A DNA stretch of 14,996 nt from a bacterium (lineage in GTDB: Bacteria > Zhuqueibacterota > Zhuqueibacteria > Thermofontimicrobiales > Thermofontimicrobiaceae), in NCBI GenBank assembly GCA_025453735.1, contig JALOPY010000146.1, forward strand, positions 1-14,996, read 5' to 3'. This document shows positions 1 to 8,130 of the stretch, in pieces. The notes below the pieces were generated by a model. It saw only the letters and a program-made list of their open reading frames with translations. It had not been told where the DNA came from and made no database searches. The position numbers were made by a program, and so were the translations under genes. Numbering within the stretch: the stretch's first letter is position 1; each line of letters opens with the position of its first letter.

Positions 1-1210
1 CTTCGCAACGGGGATCAACTGACAGTGCAGGGAACGTCGTTTGACCTTGCTTCCTATGCAGGGGTTTATTTGATCGGTTTTGGCAAAGCAGCAGCCGCGA
101 TGGCGCGAGGTGTAGAACAGGTTTTGGGAGATGTTCTAAAAGCTGGAATCATCAATGTCAAGTATGGTCACCTGGATCAGGTGTCCTCCAAAATCAAGAT
201 TAATGAAGCAGGTCATCCCGTGCCTGACGAAGCCGGGATAGCCGGTGCAAAAGAGATTGTCGAATTTATCAAGGAAAGAAACGAAAAAGACCTGGTGCTG
301 TGCGTCATCTCCGGCGGCGGCTCTGCGATTTTTCCGCTGCCCCATGATGGAATAACACTGGCAGAAAAACAGGAAACAACGAAACAATTGCTGGCATGCG
401 GCGCGGATATCAAGGAAATTAACGCCATCCGCAAACACATTTCCAAAGTAAAAGGCGGGCAGTTATCTCGATTGGTCCAGCCTGCAACATTGGTTACGCT
501 CATTCTCTCGGATGTCATTGGCGATCCGCTCGATAGCATCGCCTCGGGACCAGCCGCTCCGGATCAATCGACATTTGGTGACTGCCAGGCAATACTGGAA
601 AAATATCATCTGTCCCGAAAAATTCCGGCAGCAGTCGCGCAACGGATCCAGCTCGGCGTTCAGCAACAGATTCCGGATACGCCCAAAGCAAATGATCCGG
701 CTTTTTCAAAAACACACAACGTCATTGTTGGCAGCAATTGGGAGGCTGTTGTCGCGGCAACAAATTGTGCGAAGCAACTGGGTTATCAAACGCTGATTTT
801 ATCGACATTTGTCGAGGGCTGCCATTGCAAAAGAGATCCGAAAGACTGGCAATCCTATTCCTGCACCAGCATGTGTCATTTCGGGTGGTGAAACTACCGT
901 GACAATTCGCGGCAATGGTCTTGGGGGAAGAAATCAGGAGTTCGTCCTTGCTGCGGCGTTGGATTTGCAGGGAATGGAAAACGTGGTGATTCTGAGCGCA
1001 GGGACTGACGGTACTGACGGTCCGACAGATGCTGCCGGCGCTGTGGCTGATGGAGCAACAATTGGGCGCGCCAATGCGTTACATCTCAAATCTTTTAGTT
1101 ATTTACAAAACAACGATTCATATCATTATTTTGAGAAGTTAGGCGACCTGATCAAAACAGGTCCGACAAATACGAATGTGATGGATCTTCGAATTTTATT
1201 AATCAGGTAA
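1..1210 (+). pseudogene. Glycerate 2-kinase (DUF4147 + MOFRL type), 5'-truncated by the window and frameshifted
   Basis: The family phosphorylates D-glycerate to 2-phosphoglycerate in the cytosol, feeding glycerate into lower glycolysis. Reading is open from base 1, so the N-terminus lies outside the window; the GTG at 25 is not a credible start. Family landmarks in order are GFGKAAAAMARG, NVKYGH, EAGHPVPDEAG, the glycine loop CVISGGGSA, INAIRKHISKVKGGQL and LILSDVIGDPLDSIASGP. Frame 1 matches the family to STFVEG (codon 817-819), then runs into unrelated sequence and a stop at 889-891. The match resumes one frame over at about 818 with AAIAKEI and continues through PAPACVISGGETTVTIRG, the MOFRL-type GGRNQEF and a normal C-terminus (NDSYHYFEKLGDLI, TGPTNTNVMDLR) ending at 1210. 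The usual GEAREV-type stretch between the halves is missing; about 29 bp lost would fit both the gap and the frame change. Family very confident; whether the lesion is real or an assembly error cannot be told here. Confidence 0.85.
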
Positions 1211-1220
1211 AGGCTGCATC

Positions 1221-3311
1221 ATGGGTTTTTTCAGAGTTGTCGCGGCTCAAGCAAGAAAATCAAGCGACGCATTTGTTCACTATACGCAATTTAGTCAAAA
1301 TACATATATTTTAATTCTTGCCATTGTTGTAGGTATTGCAGGTGGGTTCGTTTCCATCGGCTTCAGATGGCTCATTAAATATTTTGAAAGATTTACGCTG
1401 AATGGAGCTGGAGGGACGCTTGAATTGCTGACCAGCCTTCCACTGTATTGGAAAATTTTGCTGCCTGTCGCTGGTGGATTGATCGTTGGTCCACTTGTTT
1501 ATTTTTTTGCCAGAGAAGCCAAGGGACATGGCGTTCCTGAAGTGATGCAAGCAATCGCGTTGAAAAATGGTGTGATTCGACCTCGTGTTGTCGCGGTCAA
1601 ATCGGTTGCTTCTGCAATAACGCTAAGCACAGGAGGATCAGTGGGGCAGGAGGGACCGATCATTCAGATCGGTTCTGCGCTCGGATCAACAATCGGACAG
1701 TTATTAAAGGTCTCGCCCGATCGTCTCAAGATTTTGGTAGGCTGTGGCGCTGCGGCTGGCATCGCCGCAACATTTAATGCGCCGATTGCTGGCGCTTTCT
1801 TTGCGCTTGAAGTGATCCTGGGAAATTTTGCCATTGCCAGTTTCAGCCCGATCGTGATCTCATCGGTTTTGGCGACAGTCATTTCCCGTGCATTCCTCGG
1901 CAGTTCCCCAATTTTTGTAGTGCCTCATTATTCGTTGATCAGCAGTTGGGAAATCCCAATTTACATGGGATTAGGCATCGTTTGCGGTTTCATTGCTGTC
2001 GCATTCATTGTCACGTTGCATACCAGTGAAAAGCTCTTTGATCGATTGAAAATGCCAGACTATTTAAAAACGCCATTAGGAGCAATTGCATTGGGATTTA
2101 TTTTCATTGCGTTTCCCCATGTATTTGGCGGCGGGTATCAGACTATTGAATTAGCTATGAACGGGAATCTTGTCTGGTATCTGTTATTGGCGCTAATTTT
2201 TGTGAAACTGGCGGCAACAAGCATCACATTGGGTTCCGGCGGATCCGGAGGAATTTTCGCTCCGTCGCTTTTTTTAGGAGCGGTCGCTGGAGGTACTTTT
2301 GGCAATCTGGTGAATTATCTATTCCCGCGCGTCACAGCGGGAAGCGGCGCTTATGCCATGGTGGGAATGGGCGCTGTTGTTGCTGGCGCAACTCATGCAC
2401 CGATCACTTCCATCCTGATATTATTTGAAATGACGAACGATTATAAAATAATTCTGCCGTTGATGATCGCTTGCACCATTGCCACCATCATTGCCCGGAA
2501 ATTAAAAGAAGATTCAATTTATACGGTGAAGCTGACCGCTCGAGGAATTTCGCTGAACCAGGGGCGGGAAGAGATCATCATGAAATCGTTCACCGTCGGA
2601 GACCTGATGAAGTCCGACGTACCAACGATTGAGGAATGCACCAGGCTGAATAAATTAATAAAAATTTTCATGGAAAACCAGGAGCCGTATTATTATGTCA
2701 TCACTGGTGATAATCAACTGTTGGGCTCACTATCGACGCACGATGTCAAAAATATATTGAGCGAAGATCATGAATTGGCTAACCTGGTGATTGCCCGAGA
2801 TCTGATGGTGGCAGCGCAAGCAATGGTAACTCCTGCGACAACATTAGCAGACTGTATGGACGAATTCGAACGCGTGGAAAGCGAACATCTTCCAGTCATT
2901 GAAGGGCAAAATTCACGAAAATTAATCGGCTATGTCTCAAGAAAGGATATCTTCAAACTTTATAATCGTGAAATTCTCCGTAAGGATGTTTTAGGGGTTA
3001 AATACATTCGCGAATTTGGATCAGAAAAGCGCCGCAATCTCATCACGCTGCCCAAAGAATTCAAAGTCGAGTTTCTTCCCGCTCCAGATAGCTTTGTTGG
3101 AAAAACAATCAAAGATCTGGATATTCGCGCCAGGTATCATGTCACAATTCTGGCAGTAAAGAAAAAACTGAGTGATATTACCTTGACGAGTGAGATGCCT
3201 GATCCTGAAAAAATTATTGAAACTGGCGATATTCTTGTTGTTGCAGGTAAAGATAATCAGGTGGAAAAGCTGCGTAGAATATCGATACGATCAAAAGCGA
3301 AAGCTGAATAA
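1221..3311 (+). CDS. CLC-family anion channel/transporter with C-terminal CBS pair and RCK_C domain
   Basis: Inner-membrane chloride channel or H+/Cl- antiporter of 696 residues. Residues about 25-440 form the CLC core. GHGVPE (102-107) is selectivity-filter helix D, where E. coli ClcA has GSGIPE. GQEGP (142-146) contains the gating glutamate E144. FNAPIAG (185-191) is followed by ALEV (195-198), and GGIFAP (343-348) is the second filter segment. The position of ClcA's internal proton glutamate (E203) is Val198, as in vertebrate CLC channels. A CBS pair follows at about 454-577 (FTVGDLM, and ARDLMV with the VTPATTLADCMDEFE stretch), then an RCK_C/TrkA-C domain at about 612-690 (SFVGKTIKDLDIRARY, TGDILVVAGK). 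CBS pairs often bind adenine nucleotides; RCK_C domains bind small ligands. ATG 1221 has an AAAGG about 7 nt upstream overlapping the glycerate kinase stop. The next gene starts 2 nt after the stop, so it is surely co-transcribed with the K+ transporter. Transport mode is not proven by sequence. Confidence 0.92.
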   Translation: MGFFRVVAAQARKSSDAFVHYTQFSQNTYILILAIVVGIAGGFVSIGFRWLIKYFERFTLNGAGGTLELLTSLPLYWKILLPVAGGLIVGPLVYFFAREAKGHGVPEVMQAIALKNGVIRPRVVAVKSVASAITLSTGGSVGQEGPIIQIGSALGSTIGQLLKVSPDRLKILVGCGAAAGIAATFNAPIAGAFFALEVILGNFAIASFSPIVISSVLATVISRAFLGSSPIFVVPHYSLISSWEIPIYMGLGIVCGFIAVAFIVTLHTSEKLFDRLKMPDYLKTPLGAIALGFIFIAFPHVFGGGYQTIELAMNGNLVWYLLLALIFVKLAATSITLGSGGSGGIFAPSLFLGAVAGGTFGNLVNYLFPRVTAGSGAYAMVGMGAVVAGATHAPITSILILFEMTNDYKIILPLMIACTIATIIARKLKEDSIYTVKLTARGISLNQGREEIIMKSFTVGDLMKSDVPTIEECTRLNKLIKIFMENQEPYYYVITGDNQLLGSLSTHDVKNILSEDHELANLVIARDLMVAAQAMVTPATTLADCMDEFERVESEHLPVIEGQNSRKLIGYVSRKDIFKLYNREILRKDVLGVKYIREFGSEKRRNLITLPKEFKVEFLPAPDSFVGKTIKDLDIRARYHVTILAVKKKLSDITLTSEMPDPEKIIETGDILVVAGKDNQVEKLRRISIRSKAKAE

Positions 3312-3313
3312 TT

Positions 3314-4681
3314 ATGGATAAACTCAGAAAATCAAAATTCTGGGGATCATCACGACTGTTGATTTTCAGCTTCCTGATGATTATTTTAATTGGCGCTGGT
3401 TTGCTCATGCTGCCGCAAATGACGAATGGCGATTCATTAACTTTTATCGACGCGCTATTTACGGCAACCTCTGCCACATGTGTGACCGGGCTGGTCGTTG
3501 TCGATACGGGTTCTAAATTTACCCAGCTTGGTCAAATCGTTATCCTGATTTTGATTCAAGTCGGTGGACTGGGTATCATGACATTTTCAACCTTTTTCAT
3601 TTATCTGGTTATCGGCAGGTTTTCAATTTCTGATCGAGATGTACTTCAGGATACATTAACCCAGTCTCCGATTAAAAATATAGCAGACTTATTACGAACA
3701 ATATTTTTATTTGTATTGAGTATTGAATTGATAGGAGCTTGTTTATTAGCACATTGCTTCTGGAACCAATTTCCCTTTGGCAAAGCATGTTACTATGGAC
3801 TTTTTCATTCGATTTCGGCTTTTTGTAATGCAGGATTTGCTCTCTTTCAAAATAGCTTCATGGACTATGTGGCAGACTGGAAATTGAATGTCGTGATCAT
3901 GATGCTGATCATATTGGGCGGCATTGGATTTATTGTATTAAATGAGCTGAAAAGTTACTTTTTTTCCGGAAAGCAGCGCCAGGTAAGAGCTTTATCTTTT
4001 CATTCAAAGCTGGCGCTGATCATAACAGCCGTGCTGATCATCGCCGGGGCTTTAATTATTTTTATCTTTGAAAATGGCAATGCATTCCAGCAACAACCTT
4101 TTCATGCGAAAGTCCTGGCATCCTTGTTTCAGTCCGTCACCAGCAGGACGGCTGGTTTCAACACCGTTGACATTTCAATATTGACAAATTCGAGCCTATT
4201 TTTTATTATTATTTTAATGATGATTGGCGCATCACCGGGTTCATGTGGTGGCGGTATCAAAACAACAACCGCCGGCGTCATTGTGGCAATGCTTTTTGCC
4301 CGGTTTCAAAATCGCGACGATGTTAATATTTTTCATCGTCGGATTCCTGATGAGATTGTCTCAAAAGCGATTTCAGTTACTTTTTTTTCGATTCTCATTA
4401 CAATATCCTTCATCATTCTGTTAATGGTTTCTGAAGTGGAAGGCATATCACATCAAGAGAGTCGGGGCTTATTTCTGGAGATTTTTTTTGAGGTGGTCTC
4501 CGCGTTTGGAACAGTCGGACTTTCAACTGGTACAACATCCGGATTATCAGTCATTGGAAAGATTGTCATCATCATCACAATGTTCATTGGAAGAGTCGGT
4601 CCGCTGACTGTTGCATTTTCCATCGGCAAAAAAGATACACCGCGATTCCGCTATGCCCAGGAAAAAGTACTAATAGGATGA
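3314..4681 (+). CDS. ktrB: TrkH/KtrB-type K+ transporter membrane subunit
   Basis: Ion-conducting subunit of a Ktr/Trk potassium uptake system in the inner membrane, 455 residues and nearer KtrB than the longer TrkH. The superfamily has four membrane-pore-membrane repeats, each giving one filter glycine. All four are visible: TSATCVTGL (Gly59), AFCNAGFA (Gly174), TSRTAGFNT (Gly281) and SAFGTVGLSTG (Gly402). The glycine-rich intramembrane loop thought to gate the pore is GASPGSCGGGIKTTT (about 305-319). A basic C-terminal tail, RFRYAQEKVLIG, ends the protein as in KtrB. The start lies 2 nt after the CLC stop with no strong Shine-Dalgarno, so translational coupling to the CLC is likely. The KtrA-type regulator follows after 39 nt. 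KtrB and TrkH cannot be separated with certainty by eye, hence a moderate symbol call. Confidence 0.93.
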   Translation: MDKLRKSKFWGSSRLLIFSFLMIILIGAGLLMLPQMTNGDSLTFIDALFTATSATCVTGLVVVDTGSKFTQLGQIVILILIQVGGLGIMTFSTFFIYLVIGRFSISDRDVLQDTLTQSPIKNIADLLRTIFLFVLSIELIGACLLAHCFWNQFPFGKACYYGLFHSISAFCNAGFALFQNSFMDYVADWKLNVVIMMLIILGGIGFIVLNELKSYFFSGKQRQVRALSFHSKLALIITAVLIIAGALIIFIFENGNAFQQQPFHAKVLASLFQSVTSRTAGFNTVDISILTNSSLFFIIILMMIGASPGSCGGGIKTTTAGVIVAMLFARFQNRDDVNIFHRRIPDEIVSKAISVTFFSILITISFIILLMVSEVEGISHQESRGLFLEIFFEVVSAFGTVGLSTGTTSGLSVIGKIVIIITMFIGRVGPLTVAFSIGKKDTPRFRYAQEKVLIG

Positions 4682-4720
4682 CATAAAAAAATGGATATTA
4701 ACGATTAGATCGATAAGCTT

Positions 4721-5377
4721 ATGAGAAAATTTGCAATTATTGGTCTCAGCAATTTTGGATTTTACATTTGTAAACATTTAGCGCAACACGATTTCGAAGT
4801 GATGGCTTTGGACAATGATGAAGCAAAAATCGAAAAAGTTAAACATTTTGTTTCCAAGGCGATCATCATGGATGCTACCGACAAAGATGCACTGGAAAGT
4901 CTTGGAATCACAGATTTCGATGTTGTGATCGTGAGCCTTGGGGATCGAATCGACGCCAGTGTTCTGGTTACCCTTTATTTAAAAGAGCTTGGCGTGCAAG
5001 AGATTATTGCGAAAGCGACGACCGAGGACCATGGGAAAATTTTAGATCGAATTGGCGCCACGACGGTTGTTTTTCCGGAACGCGAAGTCGCGTTTCGCCT
5101 GGCACGGAGTCTGGAAAATATCAACGTTCTGGATGCGATCCCACTCAGTCCTGGCGTTAGCATTCTCGAATTTGGTCCTCCAGGTTCGTTTCTCGGAAAA
5201 TCATTGAAAGAGTTGGATTTAAGAAATCAGTATGGTGTTCAGATTGTCGTGATCAAAGAGCTGGTTCCGGAAAACCTGGTTATCGTGCCGCATCCTGATC
5301 ACAAGATCAAAGACAGCGATATCCTGGTCGGGATCGGCAAGGATGAAGATTTTCAGAAATTATTGGGTGCAGAGTGA
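4721..5377 (+). CDS. ktrA: KtrA/TrkA-type regulatory subunit (RCK_N + RCK_C)
   Basis: Cytosolic gating ring subunit for the KtrB channel, 218 residues, the single RCK_N-RCK_C layout of KtrA rather than the duplicated E. coli TrkA. The Rossmann fold starts at residue 4 with FAIIGLSNFG; the acidic residue closing strand 2 is Asp31 (MALDND). Further family blocks are AIIMDATDKDALESLGI, VIVSLGDRIDASVL, KATTEDHGKILDRIGA and VVFPEREVAFRLA. The RCK_C domain (about 140-218) has SFLGKSLKELDLRNQYGVQI and DSDILVGIGKDEDF. The second glycine of the usual GxGxxG is Ser10, which is atypical and could change nucleotide preference. In this family ATP/ADP or NAD(H) binding at RCK_N opens or closes the pore, and RCK_C of several KtrA proteins binds c-di-AMP; which ligand applies here is unknown. 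ATG 4721 has no clear Shine-Dalgarno but begins exactly at the family's N-terminus. Confidence 0.92.
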   Translation: MRKFAIIGLSNFGFYICKHLAQHDFEVMALDNDEAKIEKVKHFVSKAIIMDATDKDALESLGITDFDVVIVSLGDRIDASVLVTLYLKELGVQEIIAKATTEDHGKILDRIGATTVVFPEREVAFRLARSLENINVLDAIPLSPGVSILEFGPPGSFLGKSLKELDLRNQYGVQIVVIKELVPENLVIVPHPDHKIKDSDILVGIGKDEDFQKLLGAE

Positions 5378-5385
5378 GTGTGGTT

Positions 5386-5429
5386 TAGAACGTGAGATAA
5401 AACAACATAGAACGTGAGATAATACAACA
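5386..5429 (+). repeat. Two tandem 22-bp direct repeats upstream of lon
   Basis: Units 5386-5407 and 5408-5429 abut and differ at one base; each begins tagaacgtgagata and ends caaca. An inverted copy of the core, tctcacgt, lies at 5499-5506, about 30 nt before the lon start. A small palindrome (aataat-caa-attatt, 5481-5495) lies between. The block fills the gap between ktrA and lon and could be a regulator-binding array or a degenerate mobile repeat. It does not match the CIRCE heat-shock operator. Confidence 0.75.
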
Positions 5430-5535
5430 TCCCCAGTGGATTTTGATATTCTCGTTTTAAGCAATGGTAGCAAATTCAGAAATAATCAAATTATTCAATC
5501 TCACGTCCCTAACAACAAACTGATGGGAGAAAGTT

Positions 5536-7905
5536 ATGCAAGAGGGCAATTTTGCCAGGTTGAAAGATTTCGATGAAGCGGCAGGAATAAAAATTCCCGA
5601 TGTGTTGCCGATTTTACCGCTACGGGATTTTGTCGTCTTTCCATACATGGTCACACCGCTGATCATTGCGCGGCAAAAATCGATGCGGTTGATCGATCAT
5701 GTTATGGAGACGAATAAATTAATCGGACTGGTGGCACAACGACAACCAGAAATTGAAGAACCGGACGCGGATGTGCTGTTTCGCTATGGCACCGCGGCAT
5801 ATATTTTGAAAACACTTCGCTTCCCGGATGGCAGCCTGCGCATTTTGGTTCAGGGATTAGCTCGAGTCAAGATCGTCAAGTTCCTCCAGCGAGACCCCTT
5901 TTTCATGTCAAAAGTGAAGCGACTGAATGATAAATTGGAGCTGAATCTTGAAATACAGGCATTAGCACGGAACATCGCCAACCAATTTCACCGAATCAGT
6001 TTGCTTGTGCCCAATCTGCCCGATGAGCTGCAAATCGCGGTAATGAATATGGATGATCCAGGTCGGCTGACCGATCTGTTGGCTTCAAATTTGAATCTTT
6101 CACTCTATGAGCGAGAGGATATCCTGGAGACCCTGGATGTCAAAACTCGAATGGAGAAATTAACGGTTTATCTGAATCGTGAAATCGAAGTTCTGGAAGT
6201 GGGTTCTAAAATTCAAACCCAGGTTCAATCGGAAATGGGGAAGAACCAGCGCGATTTTTACCTGCGGGAGCAGTTGAAGGCGATCCAGCGGGAACTGGGT
6301 GAAAGCGATGAACGCACAGTGGAAATCAATGAGCTGCGCAATAAAATTGACAAAGCAGAGATGCCAGATCAAGTGGAGAAGGAGGCGCTTCGCGAATTGG
6401 ATCGCTTATCCAAGATGCCGCCGGGAGCGGCAGAATATACCGTATCCCGAACTTATATTGACTGGCTCATCAATTTGCCCTGGGCTGTTTCCACAGAAGA
6501 TAATCTGGACATTAATGAAGCTGAAAAAATATTAAATGAAGACCATTATGACCTGGATAAGGTCAAAGTCAGAATTCTGGAGTACCTGGCTGTTCGAAAA
6601 TTGAAACAAGACATGAAAGGCCCCATCCTCTGTTTTGTCGGTCCCCCAGGCGTTGGAAAAACTTCGCTGGGCCGATCGATTGCGCGGGCGTTGGGACGCA
6701 AGTTCATCCGCATCTCGCTCGGCGGCGTGAGGGACGAGGCTGAGATACGGGGACATCGCAGAACCTACATTGGCTCTTTGCCGGGAAGAATTATTCAGGG
6801 TATCAAAAATGCAGCGTCAAATAATCCGGTTTTTATGTTGGACGAAGTTGATAAGATCGGTCAGGATTTTCGCGGCGATCCGTCATCTGCGCTGCTCGAA
6901 GTCCTGGACCCGGAACAAAATTTTTCGTTTTCCGATCACTATCTCGATGTGCCGTTCGATTTATCGAAGGTCCTGTTCATCACCACGGCAAATTACCTCG
7001 ATCCTATTCCTCCTGCACTGCGCGACCGGATGGAAGTCATTGAATTGCCCGGCTATACGCAGGACGAAAAAGTTCATATCGCATTCAAGTATTTAATACC
7101 AAAACAACTGGACGAGCATGGGCTGAAACGTAAATTTGTCGTTTTTCAAAAAAATGCCGTGAAACATATCATCTCGGTGTTCACTCGTGAAGCTGGATTG
7201 AGAAACCTGGAACGTGAAATTGCCAAAATCTGCCGGAAAGTTGCCAAACGGATCGCGTCGGGCAGCACCGAAAAAATAATTATCACCCGAAAAAATCTGT
7301 CAGAGTTTTTGGGACCCGAACGATTCTATTCCGAAATTGCCGAGCGAATCACCGAGCCAGGGATTGCCACGGGGCTGGCGTGGACACCTTACGGCGGCGA
7401 TATTTTATTTATCGAATGCAGCTTGATGAAGGGACAGAAGGGCTTGCTGCTTACCGGGCAATTGGGCGACGTGATGAAAGAATCCGCGCAAGCCGCGTTG
7501 ACTTATGTTCGATCGAAATCCGAAAAATTGCAGGTTGATAAGAAGCAAATTGAAGAAGGAGAAATTCACATCCATGTCCCGGCTGGCTCGATTCCCAAAG
7601 ATGGTCCCTCCGCCGGGGTTACGATGATCATCGCGATAATTTCGCTATTAAAAAATATGAAAATCAACAATACCGTCGCGATGACCGGAGAAATTACCTT
7701 GCGGGGAAAAGTTTTGCCGGTTGGCGGAATAAAAGAGAAGCTGCTCGCGGCAAAACGTGCAGGCATCAAAAGCGTGATCCTGCCATCCAAAAATGAAAAC
7801 GATCTGGCTGAGCTGCCGGAAGAGGTGAGAACCTCGCTGAAAATTCATTTGATCGATACCATCGATGAAGCGGTGAAAATTGTGTTTCCACAGAAGGCTG
7901 ACTAA
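5536..7905 (+). CDS. lon: ATP-dependent protease La (Lon)
   Basis: Cytosolic AAA+ serine protease of 789 residues (E. coli Lon has 784) that degrades misfolded and selected regulatory proteins. Domains in order: N-terminal LON substrate-binding domain at about 28-220 (LPILPLRDFVVFPYMVTPL), helical linker (REQLKAIQRELGE), and AAA+ module with Walker A GPPGVGKTS (369-377), Walker B FMLDEVDK (Asp436, Glu437) and ALRDRMEVIELPGYT in the sensor region. The C-terminal Lon protease domain has the catalytic Ser692 in PKDGPSAG and Lys735 in GGIKEK, the 43-residue spacing of the E. coli Ser-Lys dyad. Nothing is missing. ATG 5536 is preceded by GGGAG at 5525-5529, a strong Shine-Dalgarno at 6 nt. The gap to ktrA is 158 nt and contains repeats, so lon probably has its own promoter, though I could not identify one convincingly. 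A palindrome follows 68 nt after the stop. Confidence 0.98.
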   Translation: MQEGNFARLKDFDEAAGIKIPDVLPILPLRDFVVFPYMVTPLIIARQKSMRLIDHVMETNKLIGLVAQRQPEIEEPDADVLFRYGTAAYILKTLRFPDGSLRILVQGLARVKIVKFLQRDPFFMSKVKRLNDKLELNLEIQALARNIANQFHRISLLVPNLPDELQIAVMNMDDPGRLTDLLASNLNLSLYEREDILETLDVKTRMEKLTVYLNREIEVLEVGSKIQTQVQSEMGKNQRDFYLREQLKAIQRELGESDERTVEINELRNKIDKAEMPDQVEKEALRELDRLSKMPPGAAEYTVSRTYIDWLINLPWAVSTEDNLDINEAEKILNEDHYDLDKVKVRILEYLAVRKLKQDMKGPILCFVGPPGVGKTSLGRSIARALGRKFIRISLGGVRDEAEIRGHRRTYIGSLPGRIIQGIKNAASNNPVFMLDEVDKIGQDFRGDPSSALLEVLDPEQNFSFSDHYLDVPFDLSKVLFITTANYLDPIPPALRDRMEVIELPGYTQDEKVHIAFKYLIPKQLDEHGLKRKFVVFQKNAVKHIISVFTREAGLRNLEREIAKICRKVAKRIASGSTEKIIITRKNLSEFLGPERFYSEIAERITEPGIATGLAWTPYGGDILFIECSLMKGQKGLLLTGQLGDVMKESAQAALTYVRSKSEKLQVDKKQIEEGEIHIHVPAGSIPKDGPSAGVTMIIAIISLLKNMKINNTVAMTGEITLRGKVLPVGGIKEKLLAAKRAGIKSVILPSKNENDLAELPEEVRTSLKIHLIDTIDEAVKIVFPQKAD

Positions 7906-7972
7906 CTCTCCCCGATTGATTTTAAATTAACTTCATCAATTAAAAATTTGAAAGCTCACTTACAGGTGGAAA

Positions 7973-8005
7973 ATAAACCTGGTTTCTGCCAGAAACCAGG
8001 TTTAT
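7973..8005. repeat. Perfect 15-bp palindrome after lon (possible terminator or dispersed hairpin)
   Basis: Left arm 7973-7987 (ataaacctggtttct) and right arm 7991-8005 are exact reverse complements around a 3-nt loop, gcc. No T-tract follows on the plus strand, so it is not a classic intrinsic terminator, though a stem this stable could end or protect the lon transcript. The arms have the look of a repetitive extragenic palindrome. The remainder of 7906-8046 is AT-rich with nothing else I can name. Confidence 0.85.
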
Positions 8006-8046
8006 ACACCCGAGACTGAGGTTTTACCCAGCCCTCTAAATATCAC

Positions 8047-8075
8047 TTGACATTTCACAAAAAATTGATTATTTT
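8047..8075 (+). promoter_or_regulatory. Sigma70-like promoter for the TonB-dependent receptor
   Basis: A perfect -35 hexamer TTGACA (8047-8052) is followed after exactly 17 nt by TATTTT (8070-8075), matching the -10 consensus at four of six bases. Transcription would begin near 8082, leaving a leader of about 48 nt before the ATG at 8131. It overlaps the upstream TTG that would extend the receptor reading frame, which argues against that longer start. Confidence 0.55.
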
Positions 8076-8130
8076 ATTCACGGCAAAGATGTTATCTCGT
8101 TTGGTTTATTTTGACCGGGAGGAAACTACG

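Noticed and set aside
809..1210. A separate small gene starting at the TTG at 809
   Set aside because: Its translation is the C-terminal half of glycerate 2-kinase; it has no ribosome binding site and continues the upstream frame's homology.
5386..5429. CRISPR array
   Set aside because: The two repeat units abut with no spacer, and only two exist.
5378..5535. CIRCE heat-shock operator upstream of lon
   Set aside because: Neither TTAGCACTC nor GAGTGCTAA is present; the repeats have a different sequence.
8047..8130. Longer receptor N-terminus from the TTG at 8047
   Set aside because: The TTG is part of a good -35 hexamer, and ATG 8131 has a strong Shine-Dalgarno and starts a normal signal peptide.
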